64,000 bases of DNA from Morella rubra (lineage: Eukaryota > Streptophyta > Magnoliopsida > Fagales > Myricaceae). Shown in pieces: positions 25,150 through 37,580 of the stretch. The position numbers and the translations under genes are program-made. Position 1 is the first letter of the stretch; each line of letters begins with the position of its first letter. Below the pieces are notes generated by a model. The model saw nothing but the letters and a program-made list of their open reading frames with translations, was not told where the DNA came from and did not search any database. The stretch is taken from contig CM025855.1 in the NCBI GenBank assembly GCA_003952965.2, forward strand, positions 16,238,286 to 16,302,285, in the 5' to 3' direction.

Positions 25150-25800
25150 AGCCAAGTAAGGGGAATTTGCTCTTTGGATTGAAAATTGCAAGGAACCCGT
25201 GAACTATTTTTGTTATAGTTCGAAATTTGCTCTTTGTATGTTAGGGTAGCTGAAGAAAGTGGGTTGCATGCATGTTAGAGTTTAGGAATTGGATAGCTGA
25301 AAATGTTGGTTTTATGATATGGTAAGAGACAGATCCGATTAGAAATAGTGAGTTGCAAGGAGAGCAAAATTCTATTGGTGCAAGAAACTAGAAATGGACA
25401 GATTTAGTTTTGTTTAGACTATATTGGTTGTTAAATTTCTTATTGTTGTCGACATACAATTTGTTCTGAAGATGCAAAGGAAGGAGAGAAATTTATGTAC
25501 AAGGATTAGTTGAGAGTATATAAGAGTTTAGCTTTGAAGACTAGTGAGTAGAAATTTTAGTTTTTGCAAAATTGGTATTTTACATCCTTTGAGTTATGAA
25601 AGATGTTGAAGGGGCTAGCATAAATCTATTAGAGAGTGATATGGATGGATATGAATTTCAGGGCCTAATGTTATAAATTAATTATAAAGATTTTATATTA
25701 TAGTCCTATGAAATATTAAGATTTTAAGTCAGATTTCAGGTGATTCAGATAAATATTGAGTAAGTTATGGATTTTTAAAGTTCATATGTCAAACTGTCAC
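25150..25800. other. Non-coding interval, repeat-like
   Basis: No gene is seen. Text at about 25670-25790 (GAGTAAGTTATGGATTTTTAAAG) resembles units at 28140-28700. Those two zones may be parts of one repeat split by the CACTA element. Confidence 0.4.
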
Positions 25801-25849
25801 GGTTAAATATGCAGATGATGCTCGACTTTGTATGATGCGTGGTGTTACG

Positions 25850-26840
25850 TGAATGACTTACGTGTGGAATTTGAAAGAAGGCAAACAGATACCCATACGG
25901 TTTGATGAAATCGGTTAACCTCTGGATAAGGAATGTGATGTTTTTGCCCAATTAATAGGTTGTGTTACCCGTGTAAGCAATCAAATTCATTTAGATGTCG
26001 TCGATTGGCATCCAGTCCCTCTGAAAATAAATGAAGATTGCTGAAGAATTATGACTGTACCAATAATTTTTTTATAGTACTTAGAAATGTGCTTATATAC
26101 TTTTAATAATTCACGCACCTCACTCTAATTATATTTTGCAGAGAAGGTTTGTTATCCCAAGGGTGCAATGGGGAATATCATCAAGCATAACTTCCTGAAG
26201 GACTTGGGAGAAAAGTGACAAAATTTTAAATGCAGTCTGAGCCTAAATATTTCTATAAGGCCAACATACCTAAGCAAGTGAAAGCTAAGGTTCTGAGGGT
26301 GGGTAGGACCTTATTTCTTTGTATTATAGATTTTCTAGATGGAATTAAATTATTAATTTTTTCATGTAGGGTCGAAGTCGTTTGGGCAAACAAGGTCGTT
26401 CAAAACAAATCTCGTTCCACATTGAAGGATCCCATAGTTTTGCACATCATGCCATATGTTTAATTCATTTGTTTACTAGTACATTTGTCATGATTAGGAT
26501 TCATATATACTATTTAAATATTATTCTATATGGTATTTGTGATGTAGCAAAAAGAGGGACATGCTGTAGTTGACCGAGCCACATTGTACAAAGTTGAGCA
26601 TTCTTGTTCTGACAGCACTCTAGTGAACCCCCATGTGATAGAGAAAATAGTATGTTACTATTAGATCAATTTTGCTTTGAATCAACAAATTTTAATTTAG
26701 AATTTAACTGTATGTCCTTTTGTTTCAAAGGCAAATGGAGGAGATTCTTAGCATTGATTCACAAGCTCACACCCCTTGTGCCAACCCCAAACAAGTGGAA
26801 CCAACAGTTGGTCATCATTTGATGCATATGCACAGGTCAT
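25850..26840 (+). pseudogene. CACTA (En/Spm) element, Transposase_24-type protein relic
   Basis: The plus strand shows, with interruptions, the order of the plant Transposase_24 family: EGKQIPIRFDEIG and DVFAQLIGCV then VVDWHPVPLKINEDC (25875-26040); EKVCYPKGAMGNIIK and LGEKWQNF-like text (26142-26230); RSKQISFHIEGSHSFAHHA (26395-26455); KRGHAVDRATLYKVEHSCSD and NPHVIEKI (26552-26650); MEEILSIDSQAHTPC (26735-26780). Introns and stops separate the blocks. These proteins belong to CACTA transposons and act with TNP2-like transposase; their exact role is unclear. No intact frame remains. Confidence 0.6.
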
Positions 26841-27649
26841 TGGTAAATAATGACACAGTCACATTCGCAGTGTTGGACTAGGACCCACTCCCTCATCCCA
26901 TCCTATCCACAAGAGCAGAATCCTGCATCAATCATGTGATAGTACAGATCAATGCATCAACATGCATCAACAAATGAAGACCAAAATTGATTCTCTTGAA
27001 TCTATTATTCAATCCATCATGTCAGAGTTGGGAGTAATTTATTGCTTTACCCTCACATAGTCATTGATTAATTCTATCTAAGTATGTATTTTCCTAGTTA
27101 ATTGGATTTTTTTTTTTTACTTTTGCAGCAATACTGTGATGGACAAAATGTCGACACTCCATCAGGTCCATGATCACTTCTTTTATCATCTCATGTGAGC
27201 CGGAATGATCTAGGTGCAATGTTTGATGGTAATATACTTCTGTCCTCAATAACCTCTTGTGTTTGTATTTATTTATTTGTATCTTTGTTTGAATTATTAT
27301 TGTTTCTTACTTTTCAAACATTGCAATTGCAGGCAATAATGATGATGATTGTGATGGTGTTGGTTCTAGTGATGATGGTGCTCATGCAGATGGTGTTGAA
27401 GCTGCTACTGCTACTGCTAAGTATTAAAATTGTACCTATTTTATATTTGATGATGATACATGTTACGTTTTAGACTACTTGTTTGAAAATTCTAGAACCT
27501 TTTGTGTTTTTTGTAAAACTTGTAAGACGTGGTTATTTAGTCAATGATAAAGTATATTTAGCTTTATTATACTTGTTCTTATGTTTTTACATCAATTTGA
27601 AATGAATTTGTATTATAGATAAAAAAAAATATTGCTTTTTACATAAATA

Positions 27650-28099
27650 TATCTATTGCAGCATTTTGTCAAATGATTTAGCGGTGCTTTTAAAAATGCT
27701 GGCACAGATAAAGCATGGTCTTTAGTGGAGTTTTTAAAAAGCCAAGAAAAAATCAAGTTGTAGCAATATTTTTAAAACACTAAGAAAAAATCGTGATGTA
27801 GCAGCGTTTCTAAAATACCAGAGAAGCGTGGTTTGTAGCAGCGTTTGAACCGCCCCAAAAAGCTGCAAAAAAGAAAATACCAACCGCATTTAAGGTTTAT
27901 AGCTGCGTTTTGTGACCGTTGGGGTAAGGCGTTTTTCACCAGCATTTGTGATAAATGCTGCTAAAGCACTACCCTAAGGCACATATCGTGCCATTTGAAA
28001 ACGCCGTTAAAAAATCGCTGGTGAAAGTTTACTTGCTTTTTTTTGGCCTGTACTAGCAGTATTTGACCGCCGCTATAGTTGAGTTTTTTTTTTTTTAGT
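27650..28099 (+). mobile_element. CACTA element 3' terminus with subterminal repeats
   Basis: The segment ends TTTTTTTAGTG at 28099, the complement of a CACTA start, and carries several GCAGCGTTT / GCTGCGTTT / TGCTGCTAAAG words in its last 400 bp, as CACTA subterminal regions do. The matching left end was not found, so the element 5' of the Transposase_24 relic is undefined. Confidence 0.55.
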
Positions 28100-28135
28100 G
28101 CACCTTGCCTTGCACGTTCCAGATTTCTGCTTTGT

Positions 28136-28700
28136 TAAAACTTATTTTAAGGGGTCATTTTAAATCTGATTTTTATGGGTTGGATCTTTAACTTTAAGTT
28201 TATGAAATATGGACATTTTAAGAAAAATTTCATGTGATTTAGATGGGTTTGAATGAGTTATGGATTTTTTGAAAATTGGAGGTTGTGCTGGAGATACAGT
28301 AGTGTGCTCCACATTTTTCAAACTTTGTAAGAATTATTTGAAAGGTTTTTTAAGGTCATATTTTATGTTTCTAGTTTTGAAATTTAAAATTTAGAAACTT
28401 ACAGTATTTTGAGACTGACTTGTACAATTTGGGGCAAAGATAAATAAGTTACAAATTTTCAAAGTTTGAAAGGTCAAGCTAGAGATAGCAGTACTTACTC
28501 CAGAATTTTTATCAATTGCAAAGCATTTTTGAAATACTAAATCAAATCCAACTTTTATGGGTCTTATCTTCAAATTTAAGTCTATGAAAGTGAAAATTTT
28601 TTAAAAATTTTCCGTGCAATTTAGTGATATATTTATCAAGTTATGAGTTTTTAAAGTTGGAGATGTTGAAACTATCTTTAGATTGGACGCCCCAACAACT
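28136..28700. repeat. Two diverged tandem units of about 340 bp
   Basis: Units share TTTTTATGGGT, TAAGTTTATGAAA or TAAGTCTATGAAA, GTTATGGATTTTTTG or GTTATGAGTTTTTAAAG, and a GGAGGT/GGAGAT end. The zone is non-coding. A third related piece lies at about 25670-25790. Confidence 0.5.
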
Positions 28701-28714
28701 TGTATTTTGAAATA

Positions 28715-29540
28715 AATCTTTAATGAAATATGCCCTCAAAATCAGTTGTGTAGAATAATTATGAGATAATTATTTATTAAATTGACACATGTATTTATTG
28801 CTATATTTATTATTGGGTATTATGTTGTGACATAAGATGTTACACATATATTGTTGAGTGACATTGTAGAAAAGTCATGCCAATGATTATTGAATCAAAG
28901 AAAGCAAGTATGATCACTGATGGTGAGAATGATATTCAACATAATTAACTTATGGTATCCTTAGACCTGAGAGGTTTGTGCAGGTCTATTAGTTGTGTAC
29001 TTGTGCTTTGATTGAATCATTTGGTGGTAATCTTTCTAGGTCCAATGTTCTAGACAACGTTGGGTCTTGTGTATGATAAATGAATTTATATAAATGCTCA
29101 AGAAGAAATTCATCAGTGTCTTGATGAAGTAGTATATTTATTATATTTGTATAGGGTTAGACTCGAAAAAAAAATCACTAACTAGTGCCATTTTGTGAAA
29201 TTTTTTCAAAGTTAATACATATTTATTTATGAAAATTTTTTGGAAACAATTTGAGAGTCCAACGGGTTACATATTGAAAATTAAGAATTATATGAGCTAC
29301 ATATTTAATCAATGATAATATTTCGGTCCAATTGGTTTATGTGGAATATAGTATGATGGAATGATAGATAACAATTAATTGTTAGCAAAAAGGATTTCAC
29401 AAATCAATATCATCTTTTGGGGTCAATTGTGACATATTGATGGATATGATCACAATTAGTAGAAGTCCAAAATTCGGAATAAAAGGATATAAGGGATATA
29501 ATGAAAAAGAATTTTTCAAGTGATCCTACGGCCGAGATCT
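28715..29540 (+). mobile_element. Partial copia LTR, family C relative
   Basis: Collinear with 13690-14700: ATGCCCTCAAAA, AATAATTATGAGATAATTATT, GAGTGACATTGTAGAAAAGTC, CCTTAGACCTGAGAGG and CTACGGCCGAGATCTG. The LTR start is truncated (no TGTTAGATG) and the end beyond about 29560 differs. Confidence 0.7.
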
Positions 29541-30280
29541 GATAGCCCTGACAATCCCATGCCATATCACTATTAGGTATTTTTAAAAGATAGACTATGA
29601 GATAGTTTGACGGTGGTTGGCCATGATAACTTTGAAAGAATATTCTAGACGATTTATCATAGGAGTTTGAGATTAGCGTGGAGGTGTAGCTTCCATTTTT
29701 TTCCCCCAATTGGATGCAGTTAAAGGAGTTGAGGGAGGAGAGGAGTAGATATCTATCAAAATACAAACTGTGAAATTTCCCGACGGGGTGGGAGTCCAAA
29801 GTGTCTTATGGTTGTGGGCGCACTTGAGAGGGAGGGAATGGCTAAAAGGGTCACAGCAATATTCCAATTTTTCTTCTAGTGTGCATGTATCCTCTCATCA
29901 CTGCATTTAATATTATTTGTGTACGTACAGTACATTTTAGCCATCCAACATTTAATATTTGTTATCTTTTTTAAATTGAATGATCTAATTCATGCGTCAG
30001 ATTAGAGAAAATTTTGATCATTTAGAACTTCAAAACAAATACTATAGAGATTATATATCTAATTATTTCACATTTCAGACAAAACCAAAGTTCTAAATGA
30101 CAAGGAGGCCGAGGAAAGGTCATTCGATATGGTCTTTTTTTTTGCTGAATCATTCGATGTGGTCAAACAGTTTTTCTATGTCCAATTTAAGAATTGCTAA
30201 TCCATCTAGTTTTTTTTTTGGCTTAATTACACATACATATGGTTTCAACTTGTAAGAAATTCGTCTATCTGACTATTCTA
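29541..30280. other. Non-coding interval
   Basis: No recognisable gene. A minus-strand frame of 129 codons (29799-29410) overlaps the copia LTR relic and resembles no family known to me. The rest is AT-rich. Confidence 0.4.
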
Positions 30281-30289
30281 TCATATGGT

Positions 30290-30570
30290 TAACGGAAAAT
30301 ACTGCTGTGGACTTTTAAAGATACTTCACCACGATTAGAACACGTCGCGCGAACAAATGATAAAAAAAAATGTACAAAATATAGAGCAAATTTGGAAAAT
30401 AAAATAAAAAACAAAGAAAGTAATTATAACGAAAAATGCTGATGTAGAATTTTAAAGATACGACAGCACAATTAGAATCATCAAGTGTACAAAATGATTA
30501 AAAAAAATGTAAAAAATAAAGAGCAAATTTGAAAAAAAGAAATCAAAAACAAAGAAAGTAATTGTAAAGA
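30290..30570 (+). repeat. Two-copy tandem repeat, about 137-bp unit
   Basis: The unit beginning AAATACTGCTGTGGAC at about 30296 recurs as AAATGCTGATGTAGAA at about 30434. Both contain TTTTAAAGATAC, AGAGCAAATTTG and AACAAAGAAAGTAATT. Non-coding and A-rich. Confidence 0.75.
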
Positions 30571-30854
30571 AAGAAAATTCAAAAGCCACATCACCATCAA
30601 TAAGAGTGTACCATATGTACAAAAATGAAAATAATTGAAGAAAACTACAGGAACAAAGATATCATGAGAGAAAAAAAAATTATATACAAAAAGAACAGAA
30701 AAATTAATACTGATGCCTAAATAAAGAATATTAATTAGAAAAAAGAATAAGAACAATATAATAAATCTAAAAATGACTACAAGAAGCAATAAAGTGAAAT
30801 ACCAAAAAAAAAAAACATTTTTACTTCAAGTAAAAACATATTTCGTATTATTTA

Positions 30855-31162
30855 GGGGAAAAGTCATAGTTAGCCCTCTATCTATAGAGTTTCAATAGAG
30901 TTTTATTTGAAAAATATATTTTTTTTAAAAAAAATTTCATTTTTTATTTTTAATGAAGTTTTAAAATATTTTTAGTAATTTTGTATTGGAGGGGCATTTT
31001 GATCATTTTACATGATTTTCTGCCTGACTGAAAGCCTGATTTGGATCGGGGCGTATATTGATGATTTTTAAAAAATAAAGGACTCAAATCGCCGTTTTGA
31101 TAATAGCGGGTACGAAATTAATTTTGCCCTATAAATACAGGGCTAACTATAACTTTTCCACT
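30855..31162. mobile_element. MITE with inverted ends (TSD ATTATTTA)
   Basis: A 308-bp sequence. The left end GGGGAAAAGTCATAGTTAGC continues CCTCTATCTATAG; the right end CTATAAATACAGGGC continues TAACTATAACTTTTCC. They form imperfect terminal inverted repeats of about 31 bp. ATTATTTA flanks both sides (30847-30854 and 31163-31170), fitting an 8-bp hAT-like duplication, though the sequence is AT-rich and chance is possible. Confidence 0.7.
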
Positions 31163-31559
31163 ATTATTTATCAATTTTACTTAAATGTTTTTATTTTGTA
31201 CTATTTGGTTTTTTTAAGTTTTGTTTTCATTTTTTTCTTTGTGTAAATGAAGACCCAGATTTTCTTTATTTGGTTTAGTTATTTTCTATTTTGATATTTT
31301 TGAGCTCTAAATAAATTATGCAATATTGGTTGTTTTTACACTTTTCCTACCTTAGTATTTTTTAATTTTTAGATTGATATTTTTACTTTTATATTTCTCT
31401 TTCATGTATTTTAAGTTTATTTATTGTTATTTTATTATTATATTTTCTAATTAATGTTCTTTATTGACATATAACTTCTATATTATAATTCTTATTATTT
31501 TTCTAAATATATTTCATTTTATATTGTTATTCCTATATTTCTCTTTAATTTGTTTGGAT

Positions 31560-32206
31560 TTTAATATGTTCTTTTATTATTTTGCACATATGGTTCCGGG
31601 AGTTTTAGGAGTTGAAGGGACCAATGAGTTCATTGGTATCCACGTGGATGGGATCAGAGTTCTGGTCAGTAATTGAGTATGGGGCACCGGCTTGAGAAGT
31701 TTCTTCGAGTCACTTATTCGAATTGAAAATTTTGATAGGCAACGGGGTTGCTTAGGATCACAAGTTGTAAAATTTTAAGTTCATTGTGGATCAATGGTGT
31801 GGCCTACACCTGGAGTGTTTTTTTTTCTTGGAGAGTTCTTTTCCAAGAATTTTTCACTTTGTGAAAAAAATCCAGTGTATTGATTTTCTTGCTTGATTGT
31901 TTGTTTCTTTATAGCTGTCTTGGTGCATTGATAAATTTCTTTAATTTTCTTGATTGATTACTGAAGAGTCTTGAATCTTAACTAGACTATCTTGAGTTAA
32001 AGAATTTGCTATTTTGTCAAAAACATTCTAAAGTTAGATTATAGTTAGTCTCAAGTCAGACAATTGAGAATCTCTGAATTGACAGCTTTTTGATTTAAAA
32101 CTGATTGGTGCGTGATTTGGTATTTTTGGAAAAAAGAAAGTTACAAAATTTTTTAAGTATCTATTCACCCCCTCTAGGTCTAGTTTTGGTCAAAACTTGA
32201 TTTTCA
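31560..32206 (+). mobile_element. 3' part of the 5' LTR of SIRE element 3
   Basis: The LTR end zone TATTCACCCCCTCTAGGTC continues to TTGATTTTCA at 32206, directly before a primer-binding site. The same TATTCACCCCCTCTAGG text occurs in reverse in the solo LTR 57633-58646. The LTR start was not found; the interval 31171-31560 is AT-rich and featureless. Confidence 0.6.
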
Positions 32207-32207
32207 A

Positions 32208-32220
32208 TTGGTATCAGAGC
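32208..32220 (+). other. Primer-binding site (tRNA-iMet type)
   Basis: TTGGTATCAGAGC lies one base after the LTR end. TGGTATCAGAGC is the standard primer-binding site of plant copia elements, complementary to the 3' end of initiator tRNA-Met. Confidence 0.88.
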
Positions 32221-32269
32221 CTAATTATGCACCTTGACCCTTGTATTGTTGTCATGGATAAGAGTTAAT

Positions 32270-34110
32270 CTTTATCCGTTCCTCTCTACTTTAATCTATG
32301 CCTACTGGAACATAAGGATGATGGCTTTCTTGAAGTCCTTTGATTAACGAGTATGACACTCGGTTAAGAAAGGATGGTCTAGACCTATGACTAGTGCTAG
32401 TTCAAGTGAAACTGAAATTGTTGTTGCTGGACCGAAGGAAATTAGTTGTTGGTCCAAAGATGAAATGAATGAGTGTACTTGTAATAGTCGTGCTTTACAT
32501 ACTATTTTTATGGGTATATCTCCTGATGAATTCAAACATGTCACTATGTGTAAAGTTGCTAAAATAGCATAAGAGATCTTAGAGACCACACATGAATGAA
32601 TGAAGATTGTGAAGAACTCAAAACTTCAAATGCTTGCAACCAGATTTGAAGAAATCCGTATGAAAGAAGATGAGTTATTCGCTGAGTTATATGGTACGCT
32701 TAATGATATTGTGAATTCAACCTATAACTTGGGTGAAAGAATTCTTGAAAGAAGGGTTGTTCGAAAAGTTCTAAGGTCATTGACAGAAAAATATAGACCT
32801 AAAATTATAGCTATACAAGAGAGTAAAGATCTAGAGAAAATTAAAATATAAGAACTTGTAAGATATTTACAAACCTATGAGCACTCATTTCCACAATCTA
32901 AGAAGAGTATATCCATTGCTTTAAATTCTATAACTGAATATGTATCTGATTTTTCTGATGACTCGCTGATAACAATGTTGTCTTGTTTGTAAGAAAAATT
33001 AGAAAAACATTTAAATTTAAAGGGAACAAGTGGAGAAAATAACCTTCTTCTTCAAAGGTTGTTGGAAAACCAGCTGGAAGTCTATAGAAAAAGGAAAGAA
33101 GGGTGATTTCAAAGACTTTAAAAGGAAAGCTTCACAAGAAACGCAATGCCACAAATGAAGAGGATATGGACACTTCAAGGCCGATTGTCCAATATTCCTG
33201 AAATCAAAGGGTAAGACTATGATTGCCTTCTTGATGAATTCGGATTCAGATTCATCTTCATCTAGTGATGATGAATCCGAAGGTAAGGTGAATTACATTG
33301 TTTTTACATCTTCTATCAATAGTATTGAACATTTTAGCCATGATGATGATGATTTATTAGATGAAGATTTTGATGTTGATGAAGCTCTTCAACTTGCTTA
33401 TAATAGTTTGTTTGAAGAAAGTTTAAAATTGAAAAGGAAGAATCTTGCATCTACTAAGAAACTAAAGAGCCTTGAAATAGAAAATACATAATTGTTTACT
33501 AAGTGTTTGTGATCAAATGAGTCTAATAGATGAACTGAAATATAATAAATTCATCTTTAGAGCTTAAGGTGAAAAGCTTAGAGATAGAACTAGAAAGTTT
33601 TACGTCACAACTTCAAAATTTATTTTGTAGTACAAAGAAACTTGACAAAATGTTAAGTTTAAGAATCTATGCTAGTGATAAACATGGAGTAGGATTTAAA
33701 CATTATAATTCAAATACTTATGTTGCCAATAAAACTGTTTTTATACCTGTTTTGATTAAAGAGAAAGTTCCAGAGGTCAAAAGTCAACCTAAGGTAAGTC
33801 TACAGTCAGCTATTCATGGTAAGACCATTATTCAAAGTTCTTATGTCTCTTTCAGATTTGTACCTGCTTGCTTTTAATGTGGAAAATGAGGACGAGTGAA
33901 ATCTAAATGCTTTAAATTAAAGTCTCATGAAACTACATTTTCCAAAGTATTTCCTAAATCAATTTTTGATAGCTTAATTTCTCAAGTCTCAAATCTCTCT
34001 AAACATGTTGAATTTATTTACAAGAAGATTGATTTAATTTCTAGAAATTTGACAACTTTAGTGAAGATTTGGGTAAGAAAAAATGATGACACCTGAATAT
34101 GTTTCTACAG
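32270..34110 (+). pseudogene. SIRE-type copia gag relic
   Basis: The plus strand holds a broken gag: AYWNIRMMAFLKS (about 32298), GISPDEFKHVTM and KLQMLATRFEEIRM (32515-32660), YNLGERILERRVVRKVLRSL (32720-32785), then a zinc knuckle near 33145-33190 reading C-H-K-stop-R-G-Y-G-H-F-K-A-D-C, so the second cysteine codon is TGA. Acidic text with Asp/Ser runs follows (33230-33420), then a second knuckle-like region near 33870-33915 with stops (CGK, then VKSKCFKLK). Gag packages the element RNA into cytoplasmic particles. The relic ends near 34110 and no pol follows, so element 3 is truncated. Confidence 0.85.
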
Positions 34111-34673
34111 AAAACCAATTAGCTGATTAAGTACTAAACTTCTTGATGGTTTAATATTTGAATTTTTAAGAAAATCAATTAGTATTTGAAAGTACTAATT
34201 GTTGTTGCATTATAATTTATATATAATATGTTGTTGAAAAAGTTTTTAGAATAAGTATTTGAGAAAATTTTGATTGTGTAAATTTGTGTTTTTAAGTGTT
34301 AATTTGTGGTTTTAGTTAGTTTAGAGTCAATCCTTGGTTAGCCGTAACTCTTACAAGTTACAGAGGAGAGCATGTAAGTACATAAGGTGAAGGTAAGTTT
34401 ATATTTTTGATGCTTAAGTCATTTTTCCAACTTTTACCCTTTCAATCTCTAACACTCACAAACCCACAAATACCATGTTTCAATTTTCTTCATCAAATCT
34501 TGATCAGATCAAATAAACCATGTTGGGTTTTGTTTGGAATCATCTTCTCTACCATTTACAACGTATTTCCTCTAATCTATTCAATTTTTTATGGATTAAT
34601 CTCTTCTACTTTGTATTCTTGAAATCCCGAAATGCGTATTTGTTGAATATTGAAGAATGTGGTTTTAAAAATT
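34111..34673. other. Non-coding interval
   Basis: AT-rich sequence with no recognisable gene, repeat or regulatory site. Confidence 0.45.
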
Positions 34674-34880
34674 TTAGGGATAAATATACTTTTTACCCCC
34701 AACAATTATTTTTCACACTTTGAAGCCACAAACTATTGATTGTAGATACTTTGTACTATTTGTTAAAATTTTCAGTCAATTTTAACTAAAAATAAATTTT
34801 TGGTGCGCAGAATAATAATTTTGTCTCCATAGTTGTTTTGAAGCTAAAAAATAAATTTCCGTTTTAACAGAAGGTGCAAG
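34674..34880. repeat. MITE-like repeat, family M, copy 3 (partial)
   Basis: Starts GGGATAAATATACTTTTTAC and follows the family text (GATACTTTGTACTATTTGTT, AATTTTGTCTCCATAG) up to GGTGCAAGTGTC. It is shorter than the other copies. Confidence 0.5.
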
Positions 34881-34889
34881 TGTCTCAAA

Positions 34890-35154
34890 TAAATAGGTAA
34901 AATTGCACTTATGGCCTCTGAGGTATTCAAAAGTTACAATTGGGTCTCCAAGATAACAAATTAACCATTAGCTCACTGAGGTAATGATTTAGAAAAAAAG
35001 TGGCCACTTTGTCGACCTTTGTCCCCTTTTGTTAATGGTAAATGCTGACACGTCAAATTAATGTCACGTTAATTCAATCAAATTGCGCCATGTGCCCAAT
35101 GTAAATGCGTCAGCCCATAAATGCCACATTGGCACTGGCCCATAGTTAGATAAT
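34890..35154. repeat. MITE-like or MULE-like non-coding repeat
   Basis: Text such as GGTAAAATTGCACTTATGGCC, CTCTGAGGTATTC and GCTGACACGTCA is typical of plant MITE or MULE end sequences. Paired ends could not be confirmed because SIRE element 1 is inserted immediately after it. Confidence 0.35.
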
Positions 35155-35159
35155 GTGCA

Positions 35160-36086
35160 TGTAATTCCTAGGATTAAAGCAACCCAAGAAAGGGGGTGAA
35201 TTCGGTTTCAAAACTTTTTCGAAACTCACCCTTTAGAAAGTGTTTGCTAGCTACAAGTCCCACAAAGAGAAATGATTGCAATAAAAGATTAAACACAAGA
35301 ATATATATTACAACTCAAATATAGAAATAAACTTAGAACAAGAAACTAGTAGCATAATGTAAGGAGATAAGGGAAAAGAAGCAACTTTTAAAAGGGTTAG
35401 GAATGGTTTTATATAGACCTCATAAGAAAAATAGTTGTTAATAGCTGAGAGTTGATTTGTTAAAAATTCATGACGAGCTGGTCGAAAAATAGCCATCGGG
35501 AGTCGATTTGTTAAAAATTCATGACGAGCCGGTCGACCACTACATGAACCGGTTGACTGCTGTAGGTTACTGTTACCCAACAATCGTAATGTCAGAGCCC
35601 AACGGATTTATTTTTAAAAGCATATATCGGTCGATCGCTACATCAAGCAGTCGTACTCTAGTCGACCGCTTCACTAGCCCGTCAACCTCTACAGCTTAAG
35701 TACATGATCCGATTGTTTAAAAACATAATTTTGACCAACTTAAAATACCCAATTTTAACACTAACTTCCCATAAGTATATAAAGTTTGGGAGTTTAATTT
35801 GGGATAATTTGAAACCATTAAAACATTTTTAAATCTTCCAAACAAGTGGTAAAAAGGTTCATGCAAGTTTTGAAGAAATATGCAAGTGTGTGGTTCAAAT
35901 CCTTGTTAAAGATGAAGTCTTAGAGTTACAAAAATTACCCTAGCATCTTGAGTCTTCACTTTAAGAGCACTTCCATTGAAGGGATGTTGCTTGATCGCTT
36001 CGTGCTCATTTTGGATCCGCTTTGCTTATCATCTCAATTACTTCTATTGTTATCATCAAAACATTGATTGTGACTAAAAGCCAACA
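35160..36086 (-). mobile_element. 3' LTR of SIRE element 1
   Basis: 927 bp, minus orientation, beginning TGTTGGCTTTTAGTCACA and ending TCCTAGGAATTACA. U3 carries GGTCGACC/GGTCGATC-type repeats (35700-35460), followed by a TATA box (TATATAAA, about 35416-35409) and the end zone GAATTCACCCCCTTTCTTGGG. The short open frames in this LTR are not genes. Confidence 0.9.
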
Positions 36087-36389
36087 ATCTCCCCTTTTTG
36101 ATGATGACAATAAATTAATTGATCTTCCTTTTGTTGATCTTGTCTCCCCCTAGCTTTTGTACTTTGATGTGGGGTTTTAGACATTTTAATACTCAATGAC
36201 AAAATGTTAGCATATAATATGAAAGGATTGCATATGAATAATAAAGACTTTCATATCATTGAAGCAGTACATCAAAGTTTCAAAGGGGTGCAGAGATACA
36301 AAAAGATACTATTCTCTCCCCCTTTGTCATCATAAAAAGGAAATATATAAGAAAGAAAAATACATAAGCAAAATGAAATGCACATGCTA

Positions 36390-37580
36390 TGAAAATCATG
36401 GAGGTGGAGGAAAGCGGGCCATAAAAGTCCTCATCTCCTTAAAGAACTTTCTCTGCTCCTCTTGCATAGAAGTTAACTTCTCCTCAATGAACTTCTTCTA
36501 CGCCTTGTGCACAGTAGTAAGCCTCTCTTCAAAAGTAGTGAATCGGGTATCAAAGGAAGAGGTAGGGTCGGAAACTCTGGTAGGAGAAGGAATAATGGGA
36601 GGATCATCAGCCAGGTCAGCATCTACATCAAACTCCATTGCCTCAGCATCAACCTCCTCACCCTCAGGCTCATCCTCATCTCATCATCAATATCAGCACC
36701 TCCTCATCCTTATCTCATCACTATCCTGATTCTTAGGCACCCAAGTATTCTGAAGTTCCTTCTATAACCCATCCGGGTTAGGACCGCAATGTCAAATTGT
36801 TCACACTTGGTCAAAGTGTCTCGCTCTTGAGAACTAAGTGCAACCCAAAATATCGAAATATCTTAGGTAAACAGCAAGCCATATGGAGATTCTTTTTAGA
36901 CTCACATGCTGCTTCCATATGTTTGAGCATAATATAAGGGAGGTTGAACTTTTTCTCTTTCAGAGACGCTCAATCACGAAGACATCCATAAAAGTCACCT
37001 CCTCTCGGTGTCCACCCCGAGGAATCAGGTTATGGGTGCAAATCAAATGAAGTAACCTCGAACGAATTGGAATTGGTTGGCATGGATTTTCCTAGGTGCA
37101 TCTTCTGCCACACCATTACCTAGGAGGTAAACTAGGGCTTCTCCATAATCAAAGCCCTTACACACGGGCCAAGTTTTAAACTCATAAGCCCGAATCCCAA
37201 CATGTGGGATACCCAAAATATCTCCAAGAATAACTTCATTTAAAATAATATCCGTCCCCCAACCATACTCTTAAACAAACCTCCAGCTTCCCACCCAACA
37301 GTCATATTAGCAAAGAAAATCCTAACATATTTGGGAAACACTTCGTTACCCATATCCAAATTCTCCCAACCTTGCTTCACAAACACGCTCAATCTCAAAA
37401 TCTAAAAGTGATTCTACATTCACTTTCCTTCCCAACATGACTTTTCTCTTTGAAAAGTCATTGTAAAACTTCACATTCAGGAATGAAAAAATAATCAGGC
37501 TCACCCAAATGATCCGCTGAAGAACGAGATGATCCCGCTCGCTCATTTCCAACCATGGCAGCATGCTTTGTCCTTGGCAT
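36390..37580 (-). pseudogene. Accessory ORF of SIRE element 1 (Transposase_32-like)
   Basis: Starts MPRTKHAAMVGNERAGSSR at 37580 on the minus strand. It continues through blocks seen in the plant 'putative plant transposon protein' family: CNDFSKRKVMLGRKVNVESL (near 37455), LNEVILGDILGIPHVGIRAY and EFKTWPVCKGFDYGEALVYL (37235-37110), KFNLPYIMLKHMEAACE (36950-36900), and a Glu/Lys/Gln-rich C-terminal coil (SMQEEQRKFFKEMRTFMARF, near 36470-36410). Frameshifts and stops interrupt it. It lies between RNase H and the LTR, the place of the extra ORF in SIRE-like elements. Its role is unknown; I see no transmembrane segment that would suggest an envelope-like protein. Confidence 0.75.

Noticed and set aside
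23964-25153. Clean solo-LTR insertion for the copia LTR at 23969-25148
   Set aside because: Flanks TTGGT and AAGCC do not match and no nearby alternative borders gave a duplication, so only an LTR relative is claimed.
30481-30789. 102-codon minus-strand ORF rich in Phe, Leu and Ile
   Set aside because: It arises from an A-rich tandem repeat on the plus strand. Transmembrane-like composition is a by-product of poly-T codons.
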